Assembly (NCBI GenBank): GCA_900545405.1
Contig: UQYT01000014.1
Coordinates: 1-57,171, forward strand
Direction of reading: 5' to 3'
DNA from: an uncultured Eubacteriales bacterium
GTDB taxonomy: Bacteria > Bacillota > Clostridia > Oscillospirales > Oscillospiraceae
Length of the DNA stretch: 57,171 nt
Shown here: in pieces, positions 41,068 to 49,997 of the stretch
Layout: every line of letters begins with the position of its first letter
Numbering within the stretch: position 1 is the first letter of the stretch
Notes under the pieces: generated by a model
Seen by the model: only the letters and a program-made list of their open reading frames with translations
Databases searched by the model: none
What the model was told of the DNA's origin: nothing
Translations under genes and position numbers: made by a program

Positions 41068-41493
41068 CGTGTGCGCCGTTTTCTTGGGCAGAATCCCCTC
41101 CCCCTACTGCCCATTCCACCCCATTTCTTTGCTCTTGCGCAAAGAAACGGGGTGGAGCCCCAAAGAAACGCGCTTTTGGGTGCCGCCACGGCAGCTGTTC
41201 GGTCTCGCCCACCTCTCCCACGGACTCGAAGCCCCAACATCACAGCCGACTGCGTCAAGCTGACTTGAGCGCCCGGTCGACCCACCGTGTACAAACCAAC
41301 TTGACGCACCAATTTGTCCCGTTGGGGCTTATGCCCTAATGGGAGAGGCGGGTGGGCCCACCAATGTGACGTGGAGGCTTCAAAAGCGCTTTTCTTTGGC
41401 GGCTCGACACCGTTTCTTTGGGCAAGCACCAAAGAAATGGGGTCGAATGGCAGCAGGGGGTAGCGACCACCTCCCAATAAAACGGCGCACACG
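41068..41493. repeat. 426-bp imperfect palindrome (long inverted repeat) in a gene-free region
   Basis: The outer ends CGTGTGCGCCG (41068-41078) and CGGCGCACACG (41483-41493) are exact complements. Inward, matching blocks continue in order on both arms: CCCCATTTCTTTG, CAAAGAAACGG, CCAAAGAAA, GCGCTTTTG, CCTCTCCCA, AAGCCCCAAC and TGCGTCAAG, each with its complement on the other arm. The centre is near 41280 and each arm is about 210 bp. Arms differ by scattered substitutions and small indels. Open frames here are shared by both arms and look spurious. It resembles a MITE-like or structured intergenic repeat; no target-site duplication could be fixed. Confidence 0.85.
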
Positions 41494-41508
41494 CAGAAGC
41501 GTAAAGAA

Positions 41509-41619
41509 AAAGGGGGAAACCCCTTGATAGGGTTTCCCCCTTAGACCCCCTTCCTGATCTTTTATGAGCACAGGAGAGTTCCGCGCTCTGCGGAGCGCGG
41601 GCAGGGGCTCCGCCCCTGC
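41509..41619. repeat. Cluster of GC-rich extragenic hairpins
   Basis: Three hairpins stand in series. AAGGGGGAAACCC / GGGTTTCCCCCTT spans about 41509-41542. CCGCGCTC / GAGCGCGG is at 41581-41600. GCAGGGG / CCCCTGC is at 41601-41619. The last two resemble repetitive extragenic palindromes. The rest of 40957-41683 outside these and the long palindrome shows no gene. Confidence 0.75.
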
Positions 41620-41683
41620 ACCCCGCCACCTTTGAAAAGGCGGGCGAAACTTTCATTCGCGCGCGGCGCGGTAAATTTTTCTT

Positions 41684-41712
41684 TTGACATCGCCGCATAT
41701 GTGCTATGATAA
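41684..41712 (+). promoter_or_regulatory. Promoter of the GH1-GH36-pepT-GPH operon
   Basis: TTGACA (41684-41689) is followed by overlapping -10 candidates TATGAT (41705-41710, 15-base spacer) and TGATAA (41707-41712, 17-base spacer). The ATG is at 41732 with GGAGG between. Confidence 0.65.
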
Positions 41713-41731
41713 GCAAAACGGGAGGTGCGCT

Positions 41732-42976
41732 ATGGGAGACACTTTTTCGCTCGGCGGCTTGCTGCTCGGCGCGTCCAGCGCGGCGACGCAGGTCGAGGGC
41801 GGCGACAAAAACAACAACTGGTACGACTGGTTCCGCCGCGGCAACATCAAGGACGGCTCCGACCCCTCGGTCGCCACCATGCACTGGCAGCGCTGGCGCG
41901 AGGACACCGAGCTCATGGCAGGCATGGGCCTGCAATGCTGCCGCCTCGGCCTCGAGTGGAGCCGCATCGAGCCCGAACGCGGCGTCTTTGACGAGGGCGC
42001 CGTCGCCCACTACGTCGAGGAGCTCCGCGCCCTCAACGAGCGCGGCATAAAGCCCATGGTCACCCTCTGGCACTTCTCGAACCCCCTCTGGTTCGAGCGC
42101 TCGGGCGGCTTCCTCGCCCGCGGGGCGAAGCTCGCCTTCCTCGAATACGTCGAGTTCATCGTGCCCAGGCTCGCGCCGTATGTGGACTGCTGGATAACCC
42201 TCAACGAGCCCAACGTCTACGCCGTCAACAGCTACATGAGCGGCGACTGGCCGCCGGGAGTGCGCTCCGTGCCCACGGCCCTGCGCGTCATGGCCGCGCT
42301 CACGCCCTGCCACATCGAGGCCTACAAGCTCATACACCGCCTCGTCCCCGACGCGCGCGTCAGCTTTGCAAACCACCTGCGCGTCTTTGCCCCCGAGGAC
42401 CCCAAAAACCCCGCGCACGTCGCGGCGGCCCGGACCTCGGAGTTCCTCTTCCAGACAGCCATGACCCGCGCCATGATGCGCGGCCCCTCCGGCCGCGGGC
42501 GCTACTACGACTACATCGCGATAAACTACTACACCCGCTCCACCTGCTCCGGCCTCGCCGACGGCGTGCGGGCAAACTCCCCGCGCAACGACCTCGGCTG
42601 GGAGATCTACCCCGCCGGTCTTGCCGAGCTCTGCGTATCAATGTGGAGGGAATACCATGCGCCGGTTTACATAACTGAAAACGGCACCTGCGACCTGACC
42701 GACGCCTTCCGCTGCCGCTACATCTACGAGCACGTCAAGGCCGCCGTGGAGTGCCCCGCGCCGGTGGAGCGGTATTACCACTGGTGCTTCTGCGACAACT
42801 TTGAGTGGATAGAGGGCAATTCGGCGCGCTTCGGGCTAGTGCATGTGGACTTTGCCACGCAGGAGCGCGCGGTCAAGCGCAGCGGGGAATTTTACGCGAA
42901 GATGATACAAAACGGCGGAGTTACGCAGGAGATGTACGATGAATATGTCGCACCGCAGGTCTATAACGTACGATAA
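41732..42976 (+). CDS. Glycoside hydrolase family 1 beta-glucosidase
   Basis: At 414 residues this is somewhat shorter than typical GH1 enzymes (440-480). Retaining-mechanism residues are present: acid/base Glu in TLNEPNVYAVN (about 158) and nucleophile Glu in YITENGTCD (about 316). Substrate residues include SSAATQVEG (Gln) and HWCFCDNFEWIEGNSARFGL (C-terminal Trp/Glu pair). No signal peptide is present, so it is cytoplasmic. Its end overlaps the GH36 gene by 38 bases. A phospho-beta-glucosidase specificity is possible, but the operon has a GPH symporter, not a PTS, favouring unphosphorylated substrates. Confidence 0.93.
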   Translation: MGDTFSLGGLLLGASSAATQVEGGDKNNNWYDWFRRGNIKDGSDPSVATMHWQRWREDTELMAGMGLQCCRLGLEWSRIEPERGVFDEGAVAHYVEELRALNERGIKPMVTLWHFSNPLWFERSGGFLARGAKLAFLEYVEFIVPRLAPYVDCWITLNEPNVYAVNSYMSGDWPPGVRSVPTALRVMAALTPCHIEAYKLIHRLVPDARVSFANHLRVFAPEDPKNPAHVAAARTSEFLFQTAMTRAMMRGPSGRGRYYDYIAINYYTRSTCSGLADGVRANSPRNDLGWEIYPAGLAELCVSMWREYHAPVYITENGTCDLTDAFRCRYIYEHVKAAVECPAPVERYYHWCFCDNFEWIEGNSARFGLVHVDFATQERAVKRSGEFYAKMIQNGGVTQEMYDEYVAPQVYNVR

Positions 42977-45266
42977 GGGGCTGTTCCACCTCCGGACGGA
43001 GCACAGCTCATATATGTTCAGGGTGACGCCGCAGGGCCAGCTGGAGCACCTGCACTACGGCGCGCCCGTGCGCGACGCGGACGCGGAGGCGCTCGCGCTC
43101 AAGCGCACGATGCCCTACGGCGACTCGGTGCTCTATCCCGGCGGCGGCGCGGCGTACTGCCTGGACGTGCTGCCCCTCGAGTGGTCGGGCGCGGGCAGGG
43201 GGGACTACCGCCCCTCGCCCGTCGAGTTCGTCACGGACTCGGGGAGCTGGACGGCGGACTTCGAGTACGTCGGCCACACGATAACGCCCGGCTCGACCGA
43301 GACGAGGTGCGGCCTGCCAACGGCATACGGCGGCGACATGACGCTCGCCGTCCTGCTCCGGGACGAGGTCGCGGGCGCGGAGCTCCGGCTCTACTACACG
43401 ACCTACCCGGCGGAGGACGTCATCACCCGCCGCGCGGAGCTCGTCTGCACCGGCGCGGGCTTGAGCATACGCAAGCTCATGAGCCTGAGCCTCGACCTCG
43501 CGGAGCGGGATCTGAAAATGACCACCTTCACCGGCGGCTGGATACGCGAGGCGCACCGGCACGACGCCGCCGTCGAGGGCACGCTGATAAACGAGAGCCG
43601 CACGGGCTTTTCCTCGAACCGGGCGAACCCCGGCTTCATCCTCAGCGAGCGCGCGGCGGACGAGCGGCGCGGCCGGGTCTGGGGTTTCAACCTCGTGTAC
43701 AGCGGAAACCACATGAGCTGCGTCTCCGCCGACCCGCGCGGGACGGTGCGCGTCATGAGCGGCATCAGCCCGGACAGGTTCGAGTGGCGGCTCGGCACCG
43801 GCGAGAGCTTTGAGACGCCGGAGGCGGTCATGTGCTTCTCGGCGGAGGGCCTCGGCGGCATGAGCCGCGCGATGCACGACTTTGTGAACCGCCATATCGT
43901 CCGCGGCCCCTGGGCGGGGCGGGGGAGACCCGTGCTCGTGAACGCCTGGGAGGGCTTCATGTTCGACTTCGACGCCAGGCGCCTGCTCTCCGTGGCCAGG
44001 CGCGCCAAGGCCATGGGCGCGGAGCTCTTCGTCATGGACGACGGCTGGTTCATCGGCCGAGACGACGACACGGGCGGCCTCGGCGACTACGAGCCTGACG
44101 AGAAAAAGCTGCCCGAGGGCGTCTCCGGCCTCGCGCGCGAGGTGAAGAAGCTGGGCCTCGGCTTCGGCATCTGGGTAGAGCCCGAGGCGGTCAGCCCCAA
44201 GAGCCGCCTCTACGCCGCGCACCCGGACTGGGCGATCACGGAACCGGGCCGCGAGCCGGTCTACGGCCGCAACGAGCTGCTGCTCGACCTCACGAGGGGC
44301 GAGGTGCGCGACTACATCGTCGACTCGGTCACGCGCCTGCTCGACAGCGCGGAGATAAGCTATGTCAAGTGGGACATGAACCGCCAGATGGCCGGCGTGG
44401 GCGGGGCGTATTCGCACCGCTATATCCTCGGCCTCTACGAGGTGCTGCACCGCGTGTTCGACGCGCGGCCGGACATCCTCTTCGAGAGCTGCTCCTCCGG
44501 CGGGAACCGCTTCGACCTCGGCATGCTCTGCTTCTCGCCGCAGATCTGGGCCTCGGATGACACCGACCCCATAGAGCGGCTGGACATCCAGCGCGGGCTC
44601 TCCTATTTGTACCCGCTCTCCACGATGGGGGCGCACGTCTCGGCCTCGCCGCACGCGCAGACGCTGCGGCACACGCCGCTGGGCACGCGTTTTGCCGTCT
44701 CCTGCTTCGGCTGCCTGGGCTATGAGCTTGATCTGCGCGAGCTCTCGCCTGTGGAGATGCGCGAGGCGCGGCGGCAGATAGAGTTCTACAAAAAGCACCG
44801 CATGACGCTGCAATACGGGCGGCTCTACCGCTTTGACCTGCCCGACGGGCGGGAGGCGTTCGAGTGCGTCGCGCGCGACGGGGCGGAGGCCGTGACGGGG
44901 CATTTCCGGCGGCTGGTCCACGCGGCCCCGGCGTTTGAAAAGCTGCCCGCGGACGGCCTGGACGCCGCAGCGCTCTACGAGGTGGAGAGCCTCCCGGCGC
45001 TGCTGCGCATCTCGGACTTCGGCGGCCTCATCAAACACGCCCTGCCCGTGAAGCTCCGCCCCGGCGGGGCGATACTCCGCGCGGCGGACTCGCTCACGGG
45101 GCTCAGGCAGGACACCGAGCGCTATACCGCCTCCGGCGCGGCGCTCATGGACGGGATCCGGCTTCAAAACCTGTTCTCCGGCACTGGATACAACAAGGCC
45201 CTGCGCCTCCCGGGGGACTTCGGCTCTGAAATATATCTCATAACAAGGGTAGGTAAAGCAAAATGA
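42939..45266 (+). CDS. Alpha-galactosidase, glycoside hydrolase family 36
   Basis: The 775-residue enzyme has an N-terminal beta-supersandwich, a TIM barrel and a C-terminal beta-sandwich. Nucleophile Asp lies in VKWDMNRQM (about 478) and the acid/base Asp in SCSSGGNRFDLGML (about 527). Further family blocks are FVMDDGWFIGRDDD, GFGIWVEPEAVSP and QIWASDDTDPIERL. It removes alpha-galactose from melibiose- or raffinose-type sugars inside the cell. The start could be ATG 42939 or 42945. It overlaps GH1 upstream and pepT downstream (ATGA). Confidence 0.95.
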   Translation: MNMSHRRSITYDKGLFHLRTEHSSYMFRVTPQGQLEHLHYGAPVRDADAEALALKRTMPYGDSVLYPGGGAAYCLDVLPLEWSGAGRGDYRPSPVEFVTDSGSWTADFEYVGHTITPGSTETRCGLPTAYGGDMTLAVLLRDEVAGAELRLYYTTYPAEDVITRRAELVCTGAGLSIRKLMSLSLDLAERDLKMTTFTGGWIREAHRHDAAVEGTLINESRTGFSSNRANPGFILSERAADERRGRVWGFNLVYSGNHMSCVSADPRGTVRVMSGISPDRFEWRLGTGESFETPEAVMCFSAEGLGGMSRAMHDFVNRHIVRGPWAGRGRPVLVNAWEGFMFDFDARRLLSVARRAKAMGAELFVMDDGWFIGRDDDTGGLGDYEPDEKKLPEGVSGLAREVKKLGLGFGIWVEPEAVSPKSRLYAAHPDWAITEPGREPVYGRNELLLDLTRGEVRDYIVDSVTRLLDSAEISYVKWDMNRQMAGVGGAYSHRYILGLYEVLHRVFDARPDILFESCSSGGNRFDLGMLCFSPQIWASDDTDPIERLDIQRGLSYLYPLSTMGAHVSASPHAQTLRHTPLGTRFAVSCFGCLGYELDLRELSPVEMREARRQIEFYKKHRMTLQYGRLYRFDLPDGREAFECVARDGAEAVTGHFRRLVHAAPAFEKLPADGLDAAALYEVESLPALLRISDFGGLIKHALPVKLRPGGAILRAADSLTGLRQDTERYTASGAALMDGIRLQNLFSGTGYNKALRLPGDFGSEIYLITRVGKAK

Positions 45267-46477
45267 GAGCATACGAGAGACTCATAAAGTACGCAAAGGT
45301 CAGCACCGCCAGCGAGGAGGGCATAGGCGTCTCGCCCTCGACGGCGAGGCAGTTCGACCTCGCGCGGCTGCTCGTGGATGAGCTGCGCGAGCTGGGCGTG
45401 GCGGACGCCGAGGTGACGGACACCTGCTATGTCTACGGCCACCTGCCCGCGACGCCGGGGCACGAGGGCGCGCCCTGCCTGGGCTTCATCGCGCACATGG
45501 ACACGTCGCCGGACTTTTCCGGGGAAAACGTCAAGCCCCGCGTCATCGAAAACTACGACGGCGGAGACCTGGAGCTCGGCGCGGGCCGGACGCTCACAGT
45601 CAGGCAGTTCCCGCACCTGCCCTCGCTCAAGGGCCGGACGCTCATCACCGCGAGCGGGGACACCCTCCTCGGCGCGGACGACAAGGCGGGCATCGCGGAG
45701 ATAATGACGCTCATAGAGCAGCTGCAAGGCGGCGAGATCGCGCACGGGCGCATAGCCGTGTGCTTCACGCCGGACGAGGAGGTCGGCTGCGGCACGGCGA
45801 ACTTCGACATCCCCAAGCTCGGCGCGGACTTTGCCTATACGCTAGACGGCGGCGCCGAGGGCGAGGTCGTATATGAGAACTTCAACGCCTGCTCCGCGGT
45901 CGTGAACATCACGGGCGTGAACGTCCACCCGGGCAGCGCCAAGAACGTCATGGTGAACGCCGCGCTGGTGGCGACGGAGTTCAACGCCGCACTGCCCAGC
46001 TGCGAGACGCCGAGGTACACCGAGGGCTACGAGGGCTTTTACCACCTCACCGCCATCGCGGGCACGGCGGAGCGCGCAGAGCTGCGCTATATCCTGCGCG
46101 ACCACGACGCAAAGAAGCTGGAGATGCGCCGCGAGACCATGGCGCACATCATGAAGATACTCAACGAGCGCTACGGCGCGGGCACGGTGAACCTCTCCTT
46201 CCGGGAGCAGTACCGCAACATGGCCGAGAAGATACGCCCGGACTACATGCACCTCGTCGAGAATGCCGTCAAGGCCACTGAGGCGGCGGGCGTAAAGCCG
46301 CTCCGCCAGCCCATCCGCGGCGGCACGGACGGCGCGCAGCTCTCCTGGGAGGGCCTGCCCTGCCCGAATCTCGGCACCGGCGGCTACGCCTTCCACGGCC
46401 CCTACGAGCACATCACCGCCGAGGGCATGGACAAGTGCGTCGACATCATCCGCGGCATAACCGAGATATACGCCTGA
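45263..46477 (+). CDS. pepT: Peptidase T (tripeptide aminopeptidase, M20B)
   Basis: The 404-residue di-zinc aminopeptidase cleaves N-terminal residues of tripeptides in the cytosol. The first zinc motif is GFIAHMDTSPDFSG. The bridging/catalytic block is LLGADDKAGIAEIMT, and the Glu pair is FTPDEEVGCGTANFD. The last ligand is in RQPIRGGTDGAQLSW, and the C-terminal GTGGYAFHGPYE is diagnostic. The gene starts within the GH36 stop (ATGA) and precedes a sugar symporter, so a peptidase is embedded in a sugar operon. Confidence 0.96.
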   Translation: MRAYERLIKYAKVSTASEEGIGVSPSTARQFDLARLLVDELRELGVADAEVTDTCYVYGHLPATPGHEGAPCLGFIAHMDTSPDFSGENVKPRVIENYDGGDLELGAGRTLTVRQFPHLPSLKGRTLITASGDTLLGADDKAGIAEIMTLIEQLQGGEIAHGRIAVCFTPDEEVGCGTANFDIPKLGADFAYTLDGGAEGEVVYENFNACSAVVNITGVNVHPGSAKNVMVNAALVATEFNAALPSCETPRYTEGYEGFYHLTAIAGTAERAELRYILRDHDAKKLEMRRETMAHIMKILNERYGAGTVNLSFREQYRNMAEKIRPDYMHLVENAVKATEAAGVKPLRQPIRGGTDGAQLSWEGLPCPNLGTGGYAFHGPYEHITAEGMDKCVDIIRGITEIYA

Positions 46478-46493
46478 GAGGGGAGGAGAGAGC

Positions 46494-47855
46494 GTGACTA
46501 AGCTGGAAAAGCGCAATAAATACTTCTTCGGCCTCGGCACCGTGGGCCGGGATATGTTCTACGCCTTCGAGGCCAACGCCCTGCTGTACTATCTCTCCAA
46601 CGTCCTCTCCCTGCCCGTCGGAGTGTTCGCGGCGGCGAGCATGGTGCTCACCGTGCTGCGCATCCTCGACGCGCTCAACGACCCCATCACCGGCCTCATC
46701 ATCGACAACATCCACAGCCCCTGGGGCAAGTACAAGCCGCCCATGCTCATCGGCGCGGTGACGAGCAGCGCGTTCTTCCTCATACTGTTCGCGGACTTCG
46801 GGCTCACGAATTACTGGTTCGTCGTCGTGTTCGGCCTCGCGTACATACTCTGGGACATCACCTACGGCGTGAACGACATCGCCTACTGGTCGATGCTGCC
46901 CTCGCTGACCATGGACCAGAAAAAGCGCGAGAACATGGGCGCCTTCGCCCGCATCTGCGCCAACGTCGGCATGTTCGCCATCATGGTCGCCTGGGAGCCC
47001 GTGACCTCGGCCATGGGCAATACGCCGCACGGCTGGTTCATCGTGGCCGTGGCCGTGACGGTCGCCATGCTGGGCTTCCAGTGCTTCACGCTCCTCGGCG
47101 TGAAGGAGGACCGCAGCCGCTTCAAGACCGAGGAGGGCACCAGCCTCAGGCAGATGTTCTCCGTCCTCTTCAAGAACGACCAGCTCATGTGGACCACGCT
47201 CTCCATGGCGCTCTTCATGGTGGGCTACTGCACTACCACGGGCTTTGCGATGTACTACATGCAGTACGTGTTCGGCAACAAGGACATGTACGCCATCCTC
47301 GCCGCGGTCGTGGGCGTTTCGCAGCTCGCGGCGCTTGCGGTATTCCCGGCCTTTTCCAAGAAGCACAGCCGCAGGCAGCTCTATACCTTTGCAACGGCGC
47401 TGCTGGCGGCAGGCTACGTCGTGTTCTTCTTCGCGGAGGTGAGCATCTACGTCATCGCCGCCGCGGGCGTCATCGTGTTCATCGGCCAGGCCTTCATCCA
47501 GCTGCTGATGCTCATGTTCCTCGCGGACACCATCGAGTACGGCCAGTGGAAGCTCGGCAAGCGCAACGACAGCATAACATTTTCCATCCAGCCGCTCATC
47601 AACAAGATAGGCGGCGCGCTCTCGACTGGTATAATAAGCATAACCCTCGTCCTCTGCGGCATCAAGACCGGCGACACGGCGGCGGAAGCCATCGACGCCG
47701 CAGGCCAGATGACCCTCAAGGTCTCCATGCTAGTCATCCCGCTCATCATGATCATCGCGGGCTATTTCATCTACCGCACGAAGTATAAGATAGACGAGAA
47801 GATGTACAAGGACATAGTCGCCGACCTGAGAGCGCGAGGGGATATAAAGGAATAA
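46494..47855 (+). CDS. GPH-family sugar:cation symporter
   Basis: The 453-residue carrier has 12 hydrophobic segments. Family blocks are FGLGTVGRDMFYAFEANALL, LRILDALNDPITGLIIDN, SPWGKYKPPMLIG (loop 2-3) and WSMLPSLTMDQKKRENMGAF. The C-terminal half contains DTIEYGQWKLGKRNDSITFS, typical of the MelB/XynB-like branch. It probably imports the alpha-galactosides or beta-glucosides cut by the upstream hydrolases. The start is GTG at 46494 with GGGAGGAG upstream, 16 bases after pepT. It ends the operon. Confidence 0.94.
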   Translation: MTKLEKRNKYFFGLGTVGRDMFYAFEANALLYYLSNVLSLPVGVFAAASMVLTVLRILDALNDPITGLIIDNIHSPWGKYKPPMLIGAVTSSAFFLILFADFGLTNYWFVVVFGLAYILWDITYGVNDIAYWSMLPSLTMDQKKRENMGAFARICANVGMFAIMVAWEPVTSAMGNTPHGWFIVAVAVTVAMLGFQCFTLLGVKEDRSRFKTEEGTSLRQMFSVLFKNDQLMWTTLSMALFMVGYCTTTGFAMYYMQYVFGNKDMYAILAAVVGVSQLAALAVFPAFSKKHSRRQLYTFATALLAAGYVVFFFAEVSIYVIAAAGVIVFIGQAFIQLLMLMFLADTIEYGQWKLGKRNDSITFSIQPLINKIGGALSTGIISITLVLCGIKTGDTAAEAIDAAGQMTLKVSMLVIPLIMIIAGYFIYRTKYKIDEKMYKDIVADLRARGDIKE

Positions 47856-47860
47856 AAAAA

Positions 47861-47890
47861 CGCCCGGCCACCCGCCGGGCGTATTTTTTA
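47861..47890 (+). terminator. Terminator of the GH1-GH36-pepT-GPH operon
   Basis: CGCCCGGC / GCCGGGCG is preceded by A7 and followed by TATTTTTTA. Confidence 0.92.
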
Positions 47891-47901
47891 CCAGATTGCA
47901 C

Positions 47902-47930
47902 TTGCGCTGAGGCAGAAAGCATGATAGTAT
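47902..47930 (+). promoter_or_regulatory. Promoter of the mosaic SLH surface-protein gene
   Basis: TTGCGC (47902-47907), a 17-base spacer and TAGTAT (47925-47930) with an upstream TG. The ATG is about 104 bases downstream, leaving a structured leader. Confidence 0.6.
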
Positions 47931-47942
47931 AAATTGTAAATC

Positions 47943-48003
47943 GCCAAAAGGGCCATGGCCCTTTCCCGAGGCGGGTATTCTACCCGCCTCAAGGTCCTTT
48001 GGC
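47943..48003 (+). promoter_or_regulatory. Structured 5' leader of the mosaic SLH gene
   Basis: An outer stem (GCCAAAAGG 47943-47951 with CCTTTGGC 47996-48003, one bulge) encloses a strong hairpin GAGGCGGGTA-TTC-TACCCGCCTC (47968-47990). The 18-bp perfect palindrome AAAGGGCCATGGCCCTTT (47947-47964) can compete with the outer stem. No T-run follows, so it is not a plain terminator. It did not match a riboswitch class that I know. Confidence 0.5.
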
Positions 48004-48033
48004 AGCACAAATGTCAAAAGGAGAGGAACACCT

Positions 48034-49935
48034 ATGAAAAAATCAGTTTTGGCCATAGCGTTGGCTGTCCTGATGGCAGTATCGCTTCTGACCGTAGGCG
48101 CAATGGCGGATGGTGACGTCACCCAGAAAGAAAGCTCGGTGGCAAAATATGAAAATGCCGACGGGGGCACCACCTATTTCGACACCGTCGGCGAAGCCAT
48201 AAGCGCGGCCAACGCCGGCGGAGGCGGTACAATCACGCTGCTGAAGGACACCACAGTTGGTGATAATCTTTTTCTTGAAAATCAAATCACTCTTACGCTG
48301 GACTTAGGAAATAATACGCTGACATCAACTGCAGTTGGCGGTATCACCATCGGACTTAATGGTTATGAGACAGAAGGGTCTCATTTGACCATAAAAAACG
48401 GTGTTTATAAGAATACCAATTCTCAGGGTACGGCACTTTGGGGGTTTGCTGGCGGCAGCATTACGATTGAGAAAAATGCAGTAATAGAAGCTGCTAACAC
48501 CGCCTATGTTACTGGAGACAACAGTGACACTTCAGGCCGTACCACGATCAACGTTTATGGCGAGATAAGAAGCGGATATAAAGCAATTTGGTGCCAGGGG
48601 CAAAATAATATCATTAATATCGAAAATGCAAAAATAGAGTCTAAAGATGAAGTGATTTACCACAATTATGATTACGGCGGCTCGAAAATCAGTATTATCA
48701 ATAGTGAAGTTAGAAGCACTGACGGATATGCTATTGCCCTCTGGAACAAAGAAACTAATGATTACGATACGCTGAATATCGAAAACAGCTCTATCATTGG
48801 CACCGATATCGCTGTCCTGGTGCAGTACACAAATGCAGAGATTACAGGTGAAGAGACTATAATTACTTCGGACAGTTTTGCCTTGGCTGTAACGCACAAT
48901 GGCGATGAAACAACGCCAGGGGGGACTGCCGGTCACCTTAGCATTAAAGCAGGTAAATTTGTAGGAGAGATTGAGGAATTGGAGCCGACCGGCGGCGCTG
49001 AGAACGAGGCGATAGTCATCGTTTCCGGCGGAGAGTTTGACAGGCCTGTCGACACTGAGTACCTTGCGGACGGCCTCAACTTTGAGCTGTACAGCGACAA
49101 TATGTACACCTACCACAAGAGCATGGATGAGGCTCTGAAAAATGCCGAGCCGGGCGACACGATAACTGAAGTCGGCGCCGATACTCCCGCAATGGAGGTC
49201 TACACGGTCACTCTTGCATATGGCAACGGACAAAATGATGTGACCACTTTGGTCCAGGACGGCGGCACCATCACCCTCCCCACCCCCACCAACAGCGGGT
49301 ACATATTCCTCGGCTGGCGCGATAACAACAATGTCACGCACAAGGCTGGCGATGTTGTTCCCATCACCGCCGACACCACCTTTGTGGCCGTGTGGGGCAA
49401 CCTGCCGGATGTGAAGCCCTCCGAGCCTTCCGAGCCGGAGACGCCGGTGTTCCCGTTCTATGACGTGTCTGCCCGCGATTGGTATTACAGCGCGGTCAAG
49501 TATGTATACGAGAAGGGCCTCATGGACGGCGTTGACGTGGGCGTCTTCGCGCCGAACGACACGCTGACCCGCGCGATGGTGTGGACGATCATCGCCCGCG
49601 CCGAGGGCGTGGACACCACCGGCGGCGCGACCTGGTACGCCAAGGCCCAGGAGTGGGTCACGGCGAAGGGCATCTCCGACGGTGAGAACCCGACTGCGGC
49701 CATCACCCGTCAGGAGCTGGTGACGATGCTGTACCGTCTGGCCGGTGAGCCCGCGGTGAGCGGAACGATCACCGCGCCCGACGCGGCGAGCGTGAGCACT
49801 TGGGCAACCGACGCCATGACCTGGGCGATGAACATCGGCCTCGTCGAGGGCGACGAGAACGGCGCGGTCACGCCGACCGCCACCGCTACCCGCGCCCAGG
49901 CTGCGGCCCTCATCATGCGCTACCTTGAAGCGTAA
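48034..49935 (+). CDS. Secreted SLH surface protein with beta-helix domain (mosaic gene)
   Basis: The 633-residue protein starts with a signal peptide (MKKSVLAIALAVLMAVSLL, cleavage after AMA). A right-handed beta-helix-like region follows (about 40-320) built of short strand turns: ITLTLDLGNNTL, HLTIKNGVYKN, ISIINSEVRSTDGYAIALW. Then come an InlB B-repeat (about 390-450; SGYIFLGWRDNNNV), a PSEPSEPETP linker and three SLH domains (about 465-633). The beta-helix part is strikingly A+T-rich: the 60 bases from 48601 are 23% G+C, against 72% in the 60 bases from 49561 (SLH part). The gene thus looks assembled from pieces of different origin. No pectate-lyase catalytic residues were recognised. 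Confidence 0.9.
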   Translation: MKKSVLAIALAVLMAVSLLTVGAMADGDVTQKESSVAKYENADGGTTYFDTVGEAISAANAGGGGTITLLKDTTVGDNLFLENQITLTLDLGNNTLTSTAVGGITIGLNGYETEGSHLTIKNGVYKNTNSQGTALWGFAGGSITIEKNAVIEAANTAYVTGDNSDTSGRTTINVYGEIRSGYKAIWCQGQNNIINIENAKIESKDEVIYHNYDYGGSKISIINSEVRSTDGYAIALWNKETNDYDTLNIENSSIIGTDIAVLVQYTNAEITGEETIITSDSFALAVTHNGDETTPGGTAGHLSIKAGKFVGEIEELEPTGGAENEAIVIVSGGEFDRPVDTEYLADGLNFELYSDNMYTYHKSMDEALKNAEPGDTITEVGADTPAMEVYTVTLAYGNGQNDVTTLVQDGGTITLPTPTNSGYIFLGWRDNNNVTHKAGDVVPITADTTFVAVWGNLPDVKPSEPSEPETPVFPFYDVSARDWYYSAVKYVYEKGLMDGVDVGVFAPNDTLTRAMVWTIIARAEGVDTTGGATWYAKAQEWVTAKGISDGENPTAAITRQELVTMLYRLAGEPAVSGTITAPDAASVSTWATDAMTWAMNIGLVEGDENGAVTPTATATRAQAAALIMRYLEA

Positions 49936-49953
49936 AACTCAATACAAAGCAGA

Positions 49954-49982
49954 AAAAGCCGCCCCATACCGGGGCGGCTTTT
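49954..49982 (+). terminator. Bidirectional terminator between the SLH and DUF4340 genes
   Basis: AAAAGCCGCCCC / GGGGCGGCTTTT (12-bp stem, ATACC loop) serves both converging genes. Confidence 0.92.
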
Positions 49983-49997
49983 CCTTTTGCCTGGTAT

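Noticed and set aside
40953..41570. Several overlapping ORFs of 60-180 codons in the gene-free region
   Set aside because: They lie in both arms of the long palindrome and in different frames with related sequences, as expected from a repeat, and lack ribosome sites.
43008..45272. Long minus-strand open frame opposite the GH36 gene
   Set aside because: No recognisable domain or ribosome site; the plus-strand GH36 catalytic motifs are intact.
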